DNA of 64,000 nt from Asterochloris sp. CNOR1 (GCA_963969365.1 OZ017756.1:1302001-1366000); one strand, 5' to 3'. Counted from the stretch's first letter, positions 45,101 to 57,200 are shown. Notes: generated by a model from the letters alone, not told the origin. Numbers and translations are program-made.

Positions 45101-48100
45101 GCAGCCCGCAACAAAAGCTGCTGCTCTGACGGAGGCTGGCCCATTGCACTGAGGTGCAGCAGGCTGCCAACACCACATCAGGTACCCCCCGCTTCCATGG
45201 TCAGAAGTGCTTCAGGCTGTTGGACTGAACTTGAAGGTAGCTGCGCATGTTGTGCAGATGGGTTGAAACAGGAAGTGAGTCCTGCAGCTGCCAATCAGCT
45301 GTTATGTCAGCTCAGGTTGCCCTATCCTCCAGCTTCAGCAGAGCGATGGGCAGCCCACTCACGAAGTATCACTTTGCAGACGTTTGACTAGAAGCTCGCT
45401 CAGGTTCATCCAGGGCAGCAGAGTTGCCTCAGACACTGCCAGCAGGCCAGCTCCCACTCAGTTTTGCCGTTGTTACCTGCAGTCTGATTGAGGGCTCAGA
45501 CTTGCCCCAAGCAGCGGACTTTGAGGGGTGGCGGGACGCCCCAGTCTTGCTGAGGCTCAAACCTGGCCTGCAGCAGCGCTGCAGCAGCCAGGACAAGCTG
45601 GGGCGTATTCCTCTCAACTCTGACCAGTGAGTGGCAGCAGCTTGACTTGGCGTTGACACGGCCACTGGTCCCCTGCTGCACCTCCAGGTGTCATGCACAG
45701 GCCCAGCAGCAACTCGCCATCTGGCCTTGTCCCACTCTCGATGACACTAAACTCTATGTCCTACATGGCAGCTGTTTGGATGACTGGCGTGTGGCTCTGC
45801 AGGGGTCAGGTGCAGAACCAACTAGCCTCTGCACACTCCTCTGCACAGCTTCAGCAACGCACAGTCAACTTGACAGGCCAAACTGCTGGATGCGATGCCA
45901 TCACGCCCATTGAGACTGACCTCAGTCAATGCAAAGGGCGCGCCTTGTTCTGAAGCCAGCTGGCAAGCTGCATCTGCTGCCTGCTGTGCTCAAGGCCAGG
46001 TTGGGACGCCTCTGTCAGAAGGCAGGCCTGTACCCAACAATTTCAGCAATTGCTGGCACAACATCAGCAGACCTGCTTGATAAGCTTGTGGCCAATGCGC
46101 TGCAGGCCTGTCCAGTTGAGGCTGACCTGTACAGTGACCACTCATGACGATGTTCTGGCTCTGCATGCAATCTGGGTCCACTGTTTGCATCGACCATGAC
46201 CCCTCGATCAGCCTTGTGCCAGACGTCTAGATGCACTGCCACGCAGGCCCATCGAGTTCGAGACTGACCTGTTCAAGGGGCAGGCCTGCATCTGGATCCA
46301 GGGCCTGCCCTCCACGCCACCCGGCCTTTTCAAGGGCAAGCAGCGGAAGAGCATGATCACAGTGCAGGGGCGCTTCAAGCAGCGCGTGGCCTTTGAGGAC
46401 TGCCTCTCGGGGCAGGAGTTTGCACGTCCAGCCAGGGACCTGCCCCCCCGCTGGCTGGTCGAGTCTGTGCTCATCAAGGTGGGGTGGGACAGCCCAGGGA
46501 GGGTCCACTCTGCCCTGGCTGGTGTTCTCATCAAGGTGGAAGCTGGCTTCCCGGGGTCAATGGTCGGAGTCGTACCTGCCAAAGGACCTGCCCTTCTGCT
46601 GGCTGGTGGAGTCTGCACTCACCAACATGAGCTGTCACCAGTCCTGTTCAGTTTTGCAAGCGATGGCTTGCTCAGATACTTGGTACTCTGCTGGCTGGTG
46701 GAGTCTGGATTCATCACAGGAAGCTGGTGTAGTGAGCTGATGACAACGCAACAGGGGTCAAGACAACAGCTGATATGAACTGACCTGCCTGCAGCACCGC
46801 CAAAATCCAGCTTTTTACCAAGGTTGGTCATCACACTGCTCGCCCTCACTTCTCTTCCTGCATCCCAGGCATGTCCTGTCTGCCGTGCAGCTGGCTCAAC
46901 GCATCTCTCCATCGATGGAGATCGGGCCCCTGTCTGCCCCATTTGTCCTAGCTCCAGTGGTCGCTTTGGCGCAAAGCATACATGTGAGCACATTCCTGCG
47001 CTGTTGTATGCTGCCCTGCCACATCACCTCCTGCTGATGATTAGCCCTGTGCAACACAGCCCAGTCTCCTTTGAGCGCCACATGAAGGACCATGGTGCTC
47101 AGTACTCATGTCCCCACACACAAGCCTACCAAGGCAGCCCTGCACTGCCACATACGTAGGGCTTCAGCTGCATATGGAGCTCAGACACGCTTCCAGCAGA
47201 GGCCCTGTTGCTGTGGTAGCTCTGCCATAATACAGCCCAAGGAGCTCTGCGCCATACCCTGCTGCAAGGATTTCACGACTGCCTGCGGGGACAAGGCGGG
47301 CAGCAGTGCCATGCATGCTTGTGTGCCTGTGGCTCATGCCATCTGGCCCCCTGCTGCAGGTGGCAGCTGGTGAAGAGAGTGCGCCAGACATTGCATCTCT
47401 GGAGCCTGAGGAGGATATGACTTTGCTTGACAAGAAGCTTGTTGACAAGAGTGGTGCGCTTGGTGGTCTTGGTTCTTATGCCCACCTGAGCTGCATCCCT
47501 ACTTGTCTGGGCTGGTGTCGTGAAAATGTGCCAATCATGTGGACAGGGGAGAAACAACAGCTTCAAGCGCACCAGTATGCATACCTGTGCTACTGCTGGG
47601 GGTGGCCTGCTGAGTAGTGACTGGCAATGGTGCTGCAGGTAAGGCGCTGTCAGGGGCGAAGCGCAAGAAACTCTTCTGGAGCAAGGCTAACAGGGCAGGA
47701 CGCAGCTTCACCCCTGAGCACGTCTGGACCATCTGCATGTATCAGGTGTGCTGTGCCTGTGCCTGTGCTCCGCACTTGCCCTTGCGCTTGCAGTGACAGA
47801 CCCCAGCAGGATGGCTGCGTCAGGGTCCTGGGAGGTGGGGCAACAAGCATGCACACAGTATGCGGCGAAGTCCCCACAGTGGCTCTGGTGCCTGCAGCAC
47901 TTTGTCGACCTCAGCACCTATGAGCTGGACATGGTTAGACGCTTTGATCTGAGCTGTCACCTGGATAGCCAGCCCCTGCAGTTCATGATGAAGGACAGGT
48001 AAGTAGGTCTTCAGTTGCTCATCAGTGATAGCTGTGCAGAGCAGCGCTAGCATTCTTGAACTGCAACCTGTCCATGCAGGTCAAGAGGTGCTTACTGCTA

Positions 48101-48137
48101 TAACCTGGAGATTGCGCACAAACACCTCCTGAGATAG
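42130..48137 (+). CDS. DEP domain - transmembrane - DUF1769 fusion protein
   Basis: Fifteen exons join in phase: 42130-42188, 42273-42443, 42521-42535, 43119-43281, 43575-43775, 44039-44137, 44220-44423, 44716-44940, 45451-45626, 46247-46478, 46891-46983, 47360-47453, 47639-47745, 47898-47998, 48080-48137 (665 residues, TAG). The DEP fold (about 18-85) shows FKTYRQCFVGSTAVQWLL, MGNDMLNLGLLHHV and, from a 15-base microexon, YLFY. A Ser/Arg-rich stretch, a short coiled coil and two hydrophobic helices (LLVLAQVLTVGLLLLLLLL; VAVAVALSLPAVGLTGLLAV) follow, then an acidic linker. The C-terminal half is DUF1769-like: IEGSDLP, PIEFETDLFKGQACIWIQGL, VQGRFKQRVAFEDCLSGQEF, RDLPPRWLVES, PLSAPFVLAPVVALAQ, STYELDMVRRFDL. 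DEP domains bind membranes or GPCR/Rho partners; DUF1769 has no known function. It could be two genes, split near 44424-44715 with a start at M in QSMLSGSLQRR. An optional in-phase exon is 42863-42937. The true 5' end may be upstream. Confidence 0.7.
42521..42535 (+). other. 15-nucleotide microexon completing the DEP domain
   Basis: Between CTGCAG and a GTGGGC donor lie 15 bases that add Y-L-F-Y and restore phase 2 on both sides. The segment completes the conserved end of the DEP fold (family pattern YLFYRF), which supports it as a real exon. Confidence 0.75.
45888..45950 (+). repeat. Copy of the 5' edge of DUF1769 exon 46247-46478
   Basis: GGATGCGATGCCATCACGCC, CATTGAGACTGACCTC and AAAGGGCGCGCC match the exon start region (TAGATGCACTGCCACGCAGG, CGAGACTGACCTGTTC, AAGGGGCAGGCC). 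It codes PIETDL-KGRA then a stop, against PIEFETDLFKGQA. It is about 300 bases upstream. Confidence 0.82.
46509..46716 (+). repeat. Three copies of the 3' edge of DUF1769 exon 46247-46478
   Basis: The exon end (GACCTGCCCC, CTGGCTGGTCGAGTCTGTGC, TCATCAAGGTGG) recurs at 46509-46540 (CTGGCTGGTGTTCTCATCAA), 46582-46625 (GGACCTGCCCTTCTGCTGGC, TGGTGGAGTCTGCACTCACC) and 46683-46716 (CTGCTGGCTGGTGGAGTCTG). All lie in the downstream intron at roughly 75-100 bp spacing. Confidence 0.88.
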
Positions 48138-48308
48138 CCCAGCACTGAAATTGCTTTGGATTCCTCAGTCATTTCATGATTTAAGTCATAAGTGTGGTCA
48201 TCTTATACGAAGTGCAAGTAGTCGCTGCATGCAGTGCATCCTGAAGTGAGTGCCCATGACGGCCATGAATTTAGTTTTTGCATTAAATGATGTACTTGGG
48301 GCTGGACG

Positions 48309-50405
48309 TCAATCCAGCGCCCACAGTTCTACCTTGCCTATGATAAAGTCCTGACTGCCTGCCAAACAGGGGCTGCCAAAAGTCTCGCTGATGCCACTGA
48401 CCCCCCTATCTAGCTCTGCATCTAGTCTCAGTGCACAGACAGGAGCGCCGCCCATGCAGAGGGCTTCACCGGTGCTGAACTGGAAAAAGTCGTTCCGCTT
48501 TTGCGCATTTTTGCGCTGCCACCACTTCCACATCAGGCGCTGGGGCTGCAACTGAAAGACAAAGCACTCGCCAGTGCCAAAGTACCTGCAGGGCAGCTCA
48601 TGGGGTGAGTGGGCTATGCAGGCAGCTTGTGGGGTGAACGATGTGTCCGACATAGGCTGCTCTTTGTGCCAGCTCCACCGTTGCAAGCAGGCCACACCAG
48701 ATCAGATGCCAGATGCTGGCTTGTTGGAATTGGTGAGCCTGCTAACAGCAGAGCGGGCAGAACAGTATCAATGCTCACCTTGGAGCCACTTTCCATGTCT
48801 CTGACGCAAAGCAGCCAAAGACACACTGTTGAGCATCCCTAACAACCAGCAGGGTTGCCTTGTGCCCTGCTGCTCGCCTGTACAGCGTTTTAAGGCTGAT
48901 GCCATCTCTGCATCACATCACCATTGTCAGCACGGGAGGCACCAGGCAGCAGGCTGCAGCATCACCCAGCCAGGCTGCAGAGTGACAGCACAAGCCTCTC
49001 CCCTACCTGCTGGTGCTGTACAGCAACTGCCAATCGCGCCACTTGTGTCTCATGGGGACAGCAGCAGTCAGTGCCATGATGTCAGTCGGGGTGAGCAGAT
49101 CACTCTGTTCGCTGAGGTTGGGAAGATGCTGGCCTGGGTCGAGGGGCACAGCTGCTGTTGTGGATCCCAGCTCAACTTCCTGTGAGCCTGCAGAGCATGG
49201 GCTGCTGGCATCTGATTCTGGCCACTCGTAGGCCTGGTAGTCTTCCTCGTCGCTAAACTCCCCATCCGGGCCAGCAGGGGTGTAACCTCCTGTTGCGAGC
49301 TGCTTCAACGAGCTGTAGGCTCCCCACAGCAAGCTGCTGGATCCGTTGTATGCATTCTCAGCAGTTTCACCCAACATCGAGCATGCCAGCTGCCAGGTGA
49401 TTCCGCGAGAGAGGACCAACATATAAGGAAAGTAATTATTTCCTTGGCCAAGCAGCAGTCCCTCACCAATTGACAGGGGGAGAGCATCCTTGAAGGCATC
49501 TGAACCCTTGAGTCTGCAGGCAGAGCACTAGGCCAACTTGAAGTCAACTTGAAGGTGTGGCAATCAAACTGCATGATTGCTGCACAAACATGGGGCCTGC
49601 CTCACTTGGGGGGCTCCTCATCTTCTTTGACTCTACCTTTAGGATGTACACACCTGCAAAGGCGCAGATGTGGGCTTGATGGGTACAACACTCTGGTGCT
49701 GAGCATCGCAGGCTGATGAAACAAAGTCCAGCCTCAAATGCTGAGCATGCCAGGCTGTATAAATTTGATGAAGTCCATAATGTGTGCTGTGGTCGCCACC
49801 TTTGGTGTTGCCATCGCAACTCACCCCATGTCCTCCTCTACCGCGTCTGGCTCTGACTCAGCGCCTGTCACGGGCTGTGTGACAGGAGGCTCTGGCGCGA
49901 TGGGCACTTCAAAAAAGCTGAGGCCGTAGACGTCCTCAATGATGCTGCTCTGGTGGCAAAGTCCTGAGGTTCACACAACCAGCTGCTGAGCCTGCTGGGC
50001 AGGGCTAGATGCCGCTGGAACCAGGGCGCCGCGCATAGAGCTGGCCCTCAGGCTGCCCCAGCGGGCAATGGCTGCTGCCCTCGATAGGTGCTGCCTGACA
50101 GGCGCGCCAGCAGCATGCACCTGGCTCCTGTGGCTCTGCTTGTGAATCTGCAACCAGTCCATGGCCACTGAAGCCTTGTGCTTCATGAAAATCAGTTTAG
50201 AACAGGGTGCAGAACATTCTGCTTCAAGCTTCAGCAGATGGCCCAGGTCACGATCAATGAGCTGCTGGCCCAAGCGAAGGTCAGCAATGATGCAGCACCC
50301 GTGGTGTTACCTCAACAGCCCCTCTGAAGTTCACAGCAGCAAATCGTTGACAATGGTCTCGTCGGGCCGGTACACTAAAGCATCCAAAATCTCCAAGCCG
50401 GAAGC
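48309..50405 (-). CDS. TLDc-domain protein (OXR1/TBC1D24-type)
   Basis: Well supported minus-strand exons: 49513-49007, 48907-48779, 48585-48309 (TGA). Probable upstream exons: 49949-49825 and 50261-50121, in phase; a further one at 50405-50352 (LEILDALVYRPDETI) is tentative and the start codon is not resolved. The TLDc domain fills the C-terminus: LLTPTDIMALTAAVPMRHKW, LLYSTSRDGISLKTLYRR, ATLLVVRDAQQCVFGCFASE, YFGTGECFVFQLQP, NDFFQFSTGEALCMGG and GISETFGSPCLA, ending KVELWALD. TLDc proteins protect against oxidative stress and bind and regulate V-ATPase. The N-terminal part has an acidic linker (FSDEEDYQAYEWPESDASSP) and a stretch like plant TLD proteins (IIEDVYGLSFFEVP). Its 5' end almost touches FAM185A. 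Confidence 0.82.
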
Positions 50406-50498
50406 CTGATGGTATGCAGTGGCTCTCCTGCAAAGCCTCAAGTTGATGTCTGAGCTGCTCTATCTGATACATGCAACACTTGCACACTGATAACCTCA

Positions 50499-53400
50499 AT
50501 GTTGGCGGGGCTGTGCAACATCAAAACATGCTGTCACCTAGGTAATTACTTGGCTGGTGCATGCCAAGGACATAGTGAGTGGGCCAGGCCTCTGTCCCGT
50601 CTTCAACGCCTGTCTGATGGCACAGATACTTTTACACTCAGCAGTGCAAGACAATTAGTCTGGTCAGCCTTGGTTCAGCAAAGTCATGGAGACAATTGCA
50701 GACAGCTTGCCTCCTTCAGCAGCGCCACATGCACAGCAGCGCCCGCCTGGCACAAGGCCTTTCACGTGGACCCGCCATCCACACTCAACATATCAGCAGC
50801 CTGTGATGTGGCTGTGCTCCTTAACAGGCACCCTGGTGGGTACGAGCAGATCAGGCTTGAGGTAAGCGGCGCCAATCCACACTGTTGCCACTTCCGCTGC
50901 ACGTGTGAGGATCCGTGCTTGGTCACGCATATCATGCCCACCGCTGCAGGGTACTGAGGAACATGAGCTAGAGGACCTTGCCGTGCGGCAGGATGGCAAC
51001 AGCATAGGTGAGTGCACACGGCCACCCTTGATTTGGGCTGCGCCACAGGGCTTCTGCTTGCGTGGCCCCAGGGCTGCAAGATGCTGCTAGTCCCCTCTGA
51101 CAAAGTTCCCCTGCATCTCAGATGCTGTCACCCTGCCTGCTGCAGACGTGAGGCTTGACGCCGCACCCGAAGGCCTGAGGCTTACCTGCTGCATCCCTGA
51201 GCGCTACTGCAGCGTGAGGGTGCGCGCCAATGGTGAGGTGCGCCCATGAGCCAGCTGCTGAGATCTCGTGTCACCACTCCAGCAACGGGCCATTTCTGTT
51301 CAGGGTTTCCTGGCCAGCAGCTGCAGAGGATTGTGTCCCATGCCACAGTCCAGTTTTGGAGATGTAGCTCATGCTGACTCCCAGCAGCCACTGTGCAGGC
51401 ACTGCCTAGCCAGGGTCGGCTGTCTCTGAGGCGAAAGTCATGTTCCTGACCGTGCTGGTGCAGTACCAGGTATCCTGCCCTGGACTCCAGCAGAGGTTTG
51501 CTTCAGTCTTTGACAGTGGCAGACAGGTGCTGCACACATCAGTAGGACATGGGGCATCATGTCTCATCTATGCATGCTCCCCTGGGTGCAGGAGACATTG
51601 AGGTGCAGACTATCAATGAGGGAGCGCTGCACCTCCAAAGCGCAGGAGGGGCCGTGAAGATGGGCAGCATCAAAGCCAGCGACATCTCTGTCGCCACTGC
51701 AGGTGTGCAGCGACGTGGGCCCCTCCTGTGAGCTGCCCCTGTCCTGCCAGCCAGGCCGCATTGCAGCACATTCTCCAAAGCAGTGCTGATCGAGGTGTCG
51801 AGAGCACCCAGATCGTTTGCTGTGGACTCCTGTACAGTGTGCGCCCCTCCTGTGCGCCGAAACTAGTTCGCCCCCACGCTGGCCGTGCAGACTGGGTTCA
51901 GGCTTGCGGCATGTCTGCTTCAGGGCCCTGCCATGCTTGTCCAGCACTGCCTGCCTGCAGGTGGCCCCATTGAGGCTGGCACCCTCACAGCTTCTTCAGT
52001 AGACCTGTCCAGCCGCGGCGGCAGCATCACAGTGAGGAAGATGATGGGGTTGGACGTCAATGTGGCTGCAGGCACTGCAGGGGAGCACTCTGAGCGGTGA
52101 GCTGCGCTGCTGCCCCGCAAGGCACCAGCCAGGCAGCTCAGGCACAGCACCTCTGCACCTCTGCAGAGACCCAGCAAGGAACTGCTCCTGCTGACCCTGC
52201 CTCACAGCTGGTGCCAAGGCAGAACACAGCACATCAGCTCACTGCATGTTGCGATGTGCAGGTGACTGGATGGTGGGACCCACTCTGACACTCTGAGCAG
52301 ATGCTGTGCTGTGCAGGGCGGCGGGAGACGTCAGCCTCCACACAGTCTATACCCAGAAGCACCTGGGAGTGGAGGCAGGGCACCTCAGCATGGGCTTCCT
52401 TGACACCACTGATGGGGCAGCCAGCTTGAGAGCTGGTGCCGATGCTGAGATCAAGGGGCTGGATGGGGACGCTTCTCTGCACATCCAGCAGGGCAGGGCC
52501 CAGGTGAGGCTGGAGCAGTCTGCTGGGCATGCTGCTGCCGGGCAGGCCACAGCTCAAGAGATGCCTGAGACGGCCCTGAGCAGCATGCTGCAGATGCGAG
52601 CCCAGGTGATGCAGACATGGTGGCCCCCCACAGCTGGAGGGCAGAGCACAGGTGAGGCCTGGGCAGTCTGCTGTGCACCCTGCTGCGGGGCACCCTGTCT
52701 GAGCTGGCTGCAGCGCCACTTGCAGCTGGCCTGGGGCGGCTGCAGAGCAGGAGTTGAGCAGTCTGCCGTGCAGCTGCACCGGCGTGGGAGGTGGTGATGC
52801 CTGCGAGAGCCCTTGCACCACATGGTGTGGGTCACAGCGCGGGTGAAGCATGAGCAGAGTGATGCGCCGTGTGTTGCCCCACCATTGTTGCGGGACACTG
52901 GCCAGCTAGTGCCTGGGCAGCCTGCTGTGCCACCTTGCATCTCCTGCAGGGCACATATTACTGGAGCCGGCTGCGAAACACGTTGCAGCTGGACCCATGC
53001 AGCTGCCGGGCAGAGGCTAAATGGTGACACCGCAGCCCATTGCGCCTCTGTGCCAAGGATACGGCACAAGCACTGCCTGTGCAACTCGCTGTGTGCAGCT
53101 GTGCTTGCAGGCATGATTGCAGTGGCTGTGGACAAAGTCCACACCACACTTCTATCACTCTCCCACTGCACAAGCGCAGCCTGCCTGAGCAATGTCTCGC
53201 TGCAGGTCAACCTGCAAGAGAAGCTCAGGAGGCTGCGGGTAGCTGGCAAGGATGCAAGCCGTGTAACCATTACTGTGCCGCCGTCGCTCAGGCGAATCAA
53301 AACCTTTCTGAAGACAGGCAGCCTGACTCTCCAAGAGGGCATTGTATATGAGGTGCGCAGCGGCTGTACTGAAGGACAAGGCTCTGGCAACAAAACCCTG

Positions 53401-53656
53401 CATCATCTTGATTAGGAAAAGTATGCTGTCCATGCAATCTTCTGTTCCAGCATTGCAGGGACATCCTCCAACAGCAGCAGCAGCATCTGTTGGAATGCTG
53501 AGGAGTGTGGCAGTACTGGGGCGGAAGGCATCAGCATCAATTTGCAGCCAAGCTCAGCCTGAAGTTCCACAGCTGGAAGTGGATGCTGGAAGCTGTGCAG
53601 TAGGCCTCAGATCCTGGCTGGATGGTGTGCTCTCAAACATGAAACAGCGTCAGTAG
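50499..53656 (+). CDS. FAM185A-like protein (DUF4097 beta-strand repeat)
   Basis: Eight exons: 50499-50861, 50950-51007, 51122-51232, 51592-51702, 51961-52096, 52317-52503, 53206-53352, 53459-53656 (436 residues, TAG). The start is the first ATG of the long exon 1 and is uncertain; residues 1 to about 85 are low-complexity and may be a mitochondrial leader or untranslated. The conserved part is a right-handed parallel beta-solenoid of the DUF4097 type: VDPPSTLNISAACDVAVLL, GDIEVQTINEGALHLQSAGG, GPIEAGTLTASSVDLSSRGG, GDVSLHTVYTQKHLGVEAG, DGAASLRAGADAEIKGLDGD and VTITVPPSLR. Domain order and the closing EVDAGSCAVGLRSWLDG resemble animal FAM185A, whose function is unknown. A TGTAA at about 53745 follows the stop. 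An unseen exon between 51233 and 51591 is possible. Confidence 0.78.
52586..52935 (+). repeat. Copies of the 3' edge and donor of FAM185A exon 52317-52503
   Basis: The exon end plus donor (GGGCAGGGCCCAGGTGAGGC, GGAGCAGTCTGCTGGGC) recurs at 52636-52675 (GGGCAGAGCACAGGTGAGGC, GGGCAGTCTGCTGTGC), partly at 52590-52612 (GAGCCCAGGTGATGC), 52743-52772 (GTTGAGCAGTCTGCCGTGC) and 52908-52932 (CCTGGGCAGCCTGCTGTGC). All are in the downstream intron. Confidence 0.8.
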
Positions 53657-54262
53657 CTTCACTGTCAGATAGGAGATGTCTTCCATGGCTTTGGGCTGTG
53701 CCTCAAAAGGATGAAGTGACAACCCTAGCTCGTACAGGATCATGTAACATCTATGCTACCGCCCCACATCGAGGCCAGCAGCAGATGAGCAACTGCATGG
53801 CACAACACCATGCTGGGGTACATGTTCAGTCTACACAGCAGCCTGTGCTGGGGGCATGTAGCAGCCTGATGCAGGCCCTGGCAGCTTAGCAAAACAGCTT
53901 TTCATTCAGCGTACAGCACTTAGTCTCTAGACCTAGCGAGGGGACTGATTGTTCATACCAGTGTGAGTAGAGGCAAAAAAACTTGGGGCACTTCCCCAGT
54001 ATACTTTTCCTGGCAAGGTGGGGGTCAGAGGAGGACAGGAGGCGGGCCCGCTGTCCTCCAGTCCCTGCTCTCAATCTATGTGCACAGCAGAGGGCAGACG
54101 CACGAGTGTCCAGCTGCCGCGGGGAAGGGATGGCCGGCTGCCCATAGGGGCAGCTGCGCGCATGGAAGAACTGCTGCTGCCGCTGTGGCTGGCTGGCAGC
54201 GCGGCACACGCGGCCCCTCTCCAACCCAGCAGAAGTGGTGTCACCGCCGCCTGGATGCACCC
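53657..54262. other. Convergent 3' region between FAM185A and Pumilio
   Basis: About 600 bp. TGTAA at about 53745 is a likely FAM185A polyadenylation signal, 90 bases after its stop. No matching TTACA was found for the Pumilio side. Frames in this interval have no domain. Confidence 0.5.
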
Positions 54263-57200
54263 TCAGATTTTGACTTGGATCTTGGACAGGATGCGCTTGC
54301 CATGAGGCGTCCCACGCAGGGAGGGCAGGTAGGGCCGGATCGCGTCCACCAGCTGCTGGTGCAGGCCCTGGCTGGACACTGTCAGCGCGCTCTGCAGCAC
54401 GTAGTTGGCGTATGGGTCCTGCAGCAATGGCAGATGTGGTGTTAGCAACTTACATTCTTCACAAGAGGGCAAAGCCTGGCAGGACATGGTCAGCATGCTC
54501 TGCATCCTTCACAACGCCTGCACCCACGCCAGATCTTTGGATGGGCATGCAGCCTGCCTCAAATGTCACCACAGCACACGCTCCCCAGCGCGCTGCCCGG
54601 TCAAAGGCAGGGCTTGAAAGCACATTCCCAGACTCCCATCTCGAGCAAGCAGCCTACATGAAGGAGCCGTGACAGTTGGCAGCCCCCTGCAGACACATAC
54701 AAAGAGCAGGCCCCACCTGCAGCAGGCGCGGCAGCTGCGGCGACAGCATGAGCTCCCGTATGACGCGCTCCCGGCACTCTGCCAGCCCCGGTCCCCCAAG
54801 CTTGAGGCACTTCTCAACCACGTTGGAGCTGAATTTCTGCTGCGCCAGGTCGGGGTAGTGGTCATACAGCTGCTTCATGATGGTGGCTGTGGCCTCCACA
54901 TGCCCCAGCTCCAGGACATACTGCACTACGTAGTTGCCAAAAGGGTCCTGCAGGCGACAAGCAGTAGTCATCAGCCATCAACAATCCTCATATGCCCCGC
55001 AGTGGGGACATGCAGCCTGCAGGCCACAGAGCCTGCATCACTGAGAGGGTTCTGCATGGGGAGGAGACAAGGTCCAGACAGGTGTTCTGAGCCCCGCCAT
55101 GCAAACGGCTGATCGGGACTGCGCCCAGAGGCTGGACAGCATGACTGCTCATGCAGCGATGCAGGACAGGGGAGCAGTGCTGCATGACGCGCTCTGTGGG
55201 CACTGCAGATGCCCACCTGACTGCACAACCACTGCAGGCACAGCACAACCCTGCCTGGCCACATGGGGCCTCCAGGGTGGACTGTACAGATGTGAGGTGC
55301 CCGGACACTGTGCACCCACACTAGCCTCCCCATCACGCACTACCTGGCTGCATGCAAGCAGGTCTGCGGCATTCGGCTGCCAGCACAAACATGCATCCAG
55401 CAGCGCAGATCAGGTTTGTGGCAGTCCCAGCCTCCAGAAGTAAACACATGCCCAGCAGCAGGCGCCTACCTGGCTGAGCGCAAGCGCATTGGCAGCGATC
55501 TCAGCGACCAGCATACGCTTCTGCACAGGAGTGGCGAAATCGATGCACCGCTGCAGGACGCAGCACCCGTGGCGGTGGGTGGCGATCTCCATGGTGTGGG
55601 AGCAGGCGGCGTCGTACACAAACTGGGAGTCCTCAGGACCCAGGCGTTGCAGACAGCGCTGGATGACGTGGTTGCCGTTAAGGTCGCGAATCAGGGCGAC
55701 CACGCCCTCGCGCAGGGTCTGCACCACTAGCTGCCTCTGCAGGTGACGGAGGCAGGGGAGTCAGGTGTGGTACAAGGGGGAATCGAGCATCAGCCTCTGC
55801 AGGCAGCGGTGATGAATCGACACAGAAGGTTGAGCGTGCCCAGGTTCTCTTGCATAGCCTGCATAGCCAACTGCATCTCTGCACTGCTGGAGCCAGCTGC
55901 AGAAGCAGTTTCACCGCCATCCCAACCCCGCCCTGCAGCCTTTCAGGCCCGACCCGAAATGCAGCAGTGGCAGCATCTGTGCAGAGCCTGGTTTCACCCA
56001 GATGTGTCCACTGTGCAGTGCTGGTGGGACAGACTGGCACGCACCTGCTCCCGCGTGGCCAATGTCTCGATCAGTTTCTGCACTGCACGTGTGCCGTGCG
56101 TGTTCAGCGCCGCGGTGACCAGCCGGTCCTGCTCCGCAGCTCGCTGGAGCACCTGCACAGCGGGCAAGGGCAGACACTGTCAGACACCCTGTGAGGGGCA
56201 GGCTGCAACTGTCTGCTCAACACTGCTAACCCTACGCAGCAGGCAGGGGTCACAACAGTGGGGCACAAGGTGTCGTTCTGCTCTACTTTACTCTCACAAT
56301 CCTACGGGCAGGCAGGATGAACTTATTTGAGGCCCTGCATGGGGCAAACTGCACCATCAGCCACTCTGCAGGGGCACAAAGTCCTCAAAGTACACGATGC
56401 CTTTGCCTTTGGCAACTTGTCAAGGAATTACCTAGCAATGTGAACTGCAGCTGGCGTTGTGCACAGACACACGCGAGGGCAAGATGCGGGTCCATCCCAG
56501 CAATGCGTCTAGCACTGTCCAGGGCAGCACACCTGTCCTCACATTCACAGTGGTGGCCAGACTGCACATTGACAACTGGGACTAGTACATACGCCGCTTT
56601 CACCTGCAGCCTCTGTTCCTCTGAGCATCTGTCCAGCAGCTTCTGGATGAGATAATTGCCAAAGGGGTCAACCATCAGCTCGATCAGGTTGTCCAGGATC
56701 TCAGGGAACACTGCTGCGATGGCTGCCGCACCCCCCTCCTCAAACTTGCGCTGGAGGAAGCGGCACCCGTTCTGGTCCTTGGCAACGCCCACAACCTGCA
56801 GCCACCCAAGCACATGCGCTGAGCTCTGCACAAATTATACATATACGTAGAGAGATGCAGGCAATGCAGGGGATTGCTTGCACAGGAGGCAGCGCAACCT
56901 GTTCCAATACTTTGCAATGCTCTCCACATGCAGGCAAGTTGCACAATGGCGCTCAGCCTGCACTTGCACGAGTGACAGGTGGGTGCAAGCTCGGCTGTCT
57001 GGTCATTGCAGGGCCTCGGCAGTCCTGACTGCCTCACCTGCAGGCTGCAGAACCTGCAGCACTTAGGTACAGCAATGGCATCAAGAATGCCAGGTGATGC
57101 AGCCTCCTCAAGGCGGAAACACTCTCTGGAGGGTTGTGCTGCAGCCGTCCCGCAACTGGCCCTGATGACCCCATCTCGGGAAGAGCCTTGGACAGCTGGA

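Noticed and set aside
44304-45176. 290-codon open frame on the minus strand
   Set aside because: It is antisense to the membrane-helix and linker exons of the DEP/DUF1769 gene, has no domain, and is an effect of GC-rich composition.
52554-53393. 279-codon open frame on the minus strand
   Set aside because: Antisense to the FAM185A intron repeats and exon 7; Cys/Ser/Pro-rich with no recognisable motif.
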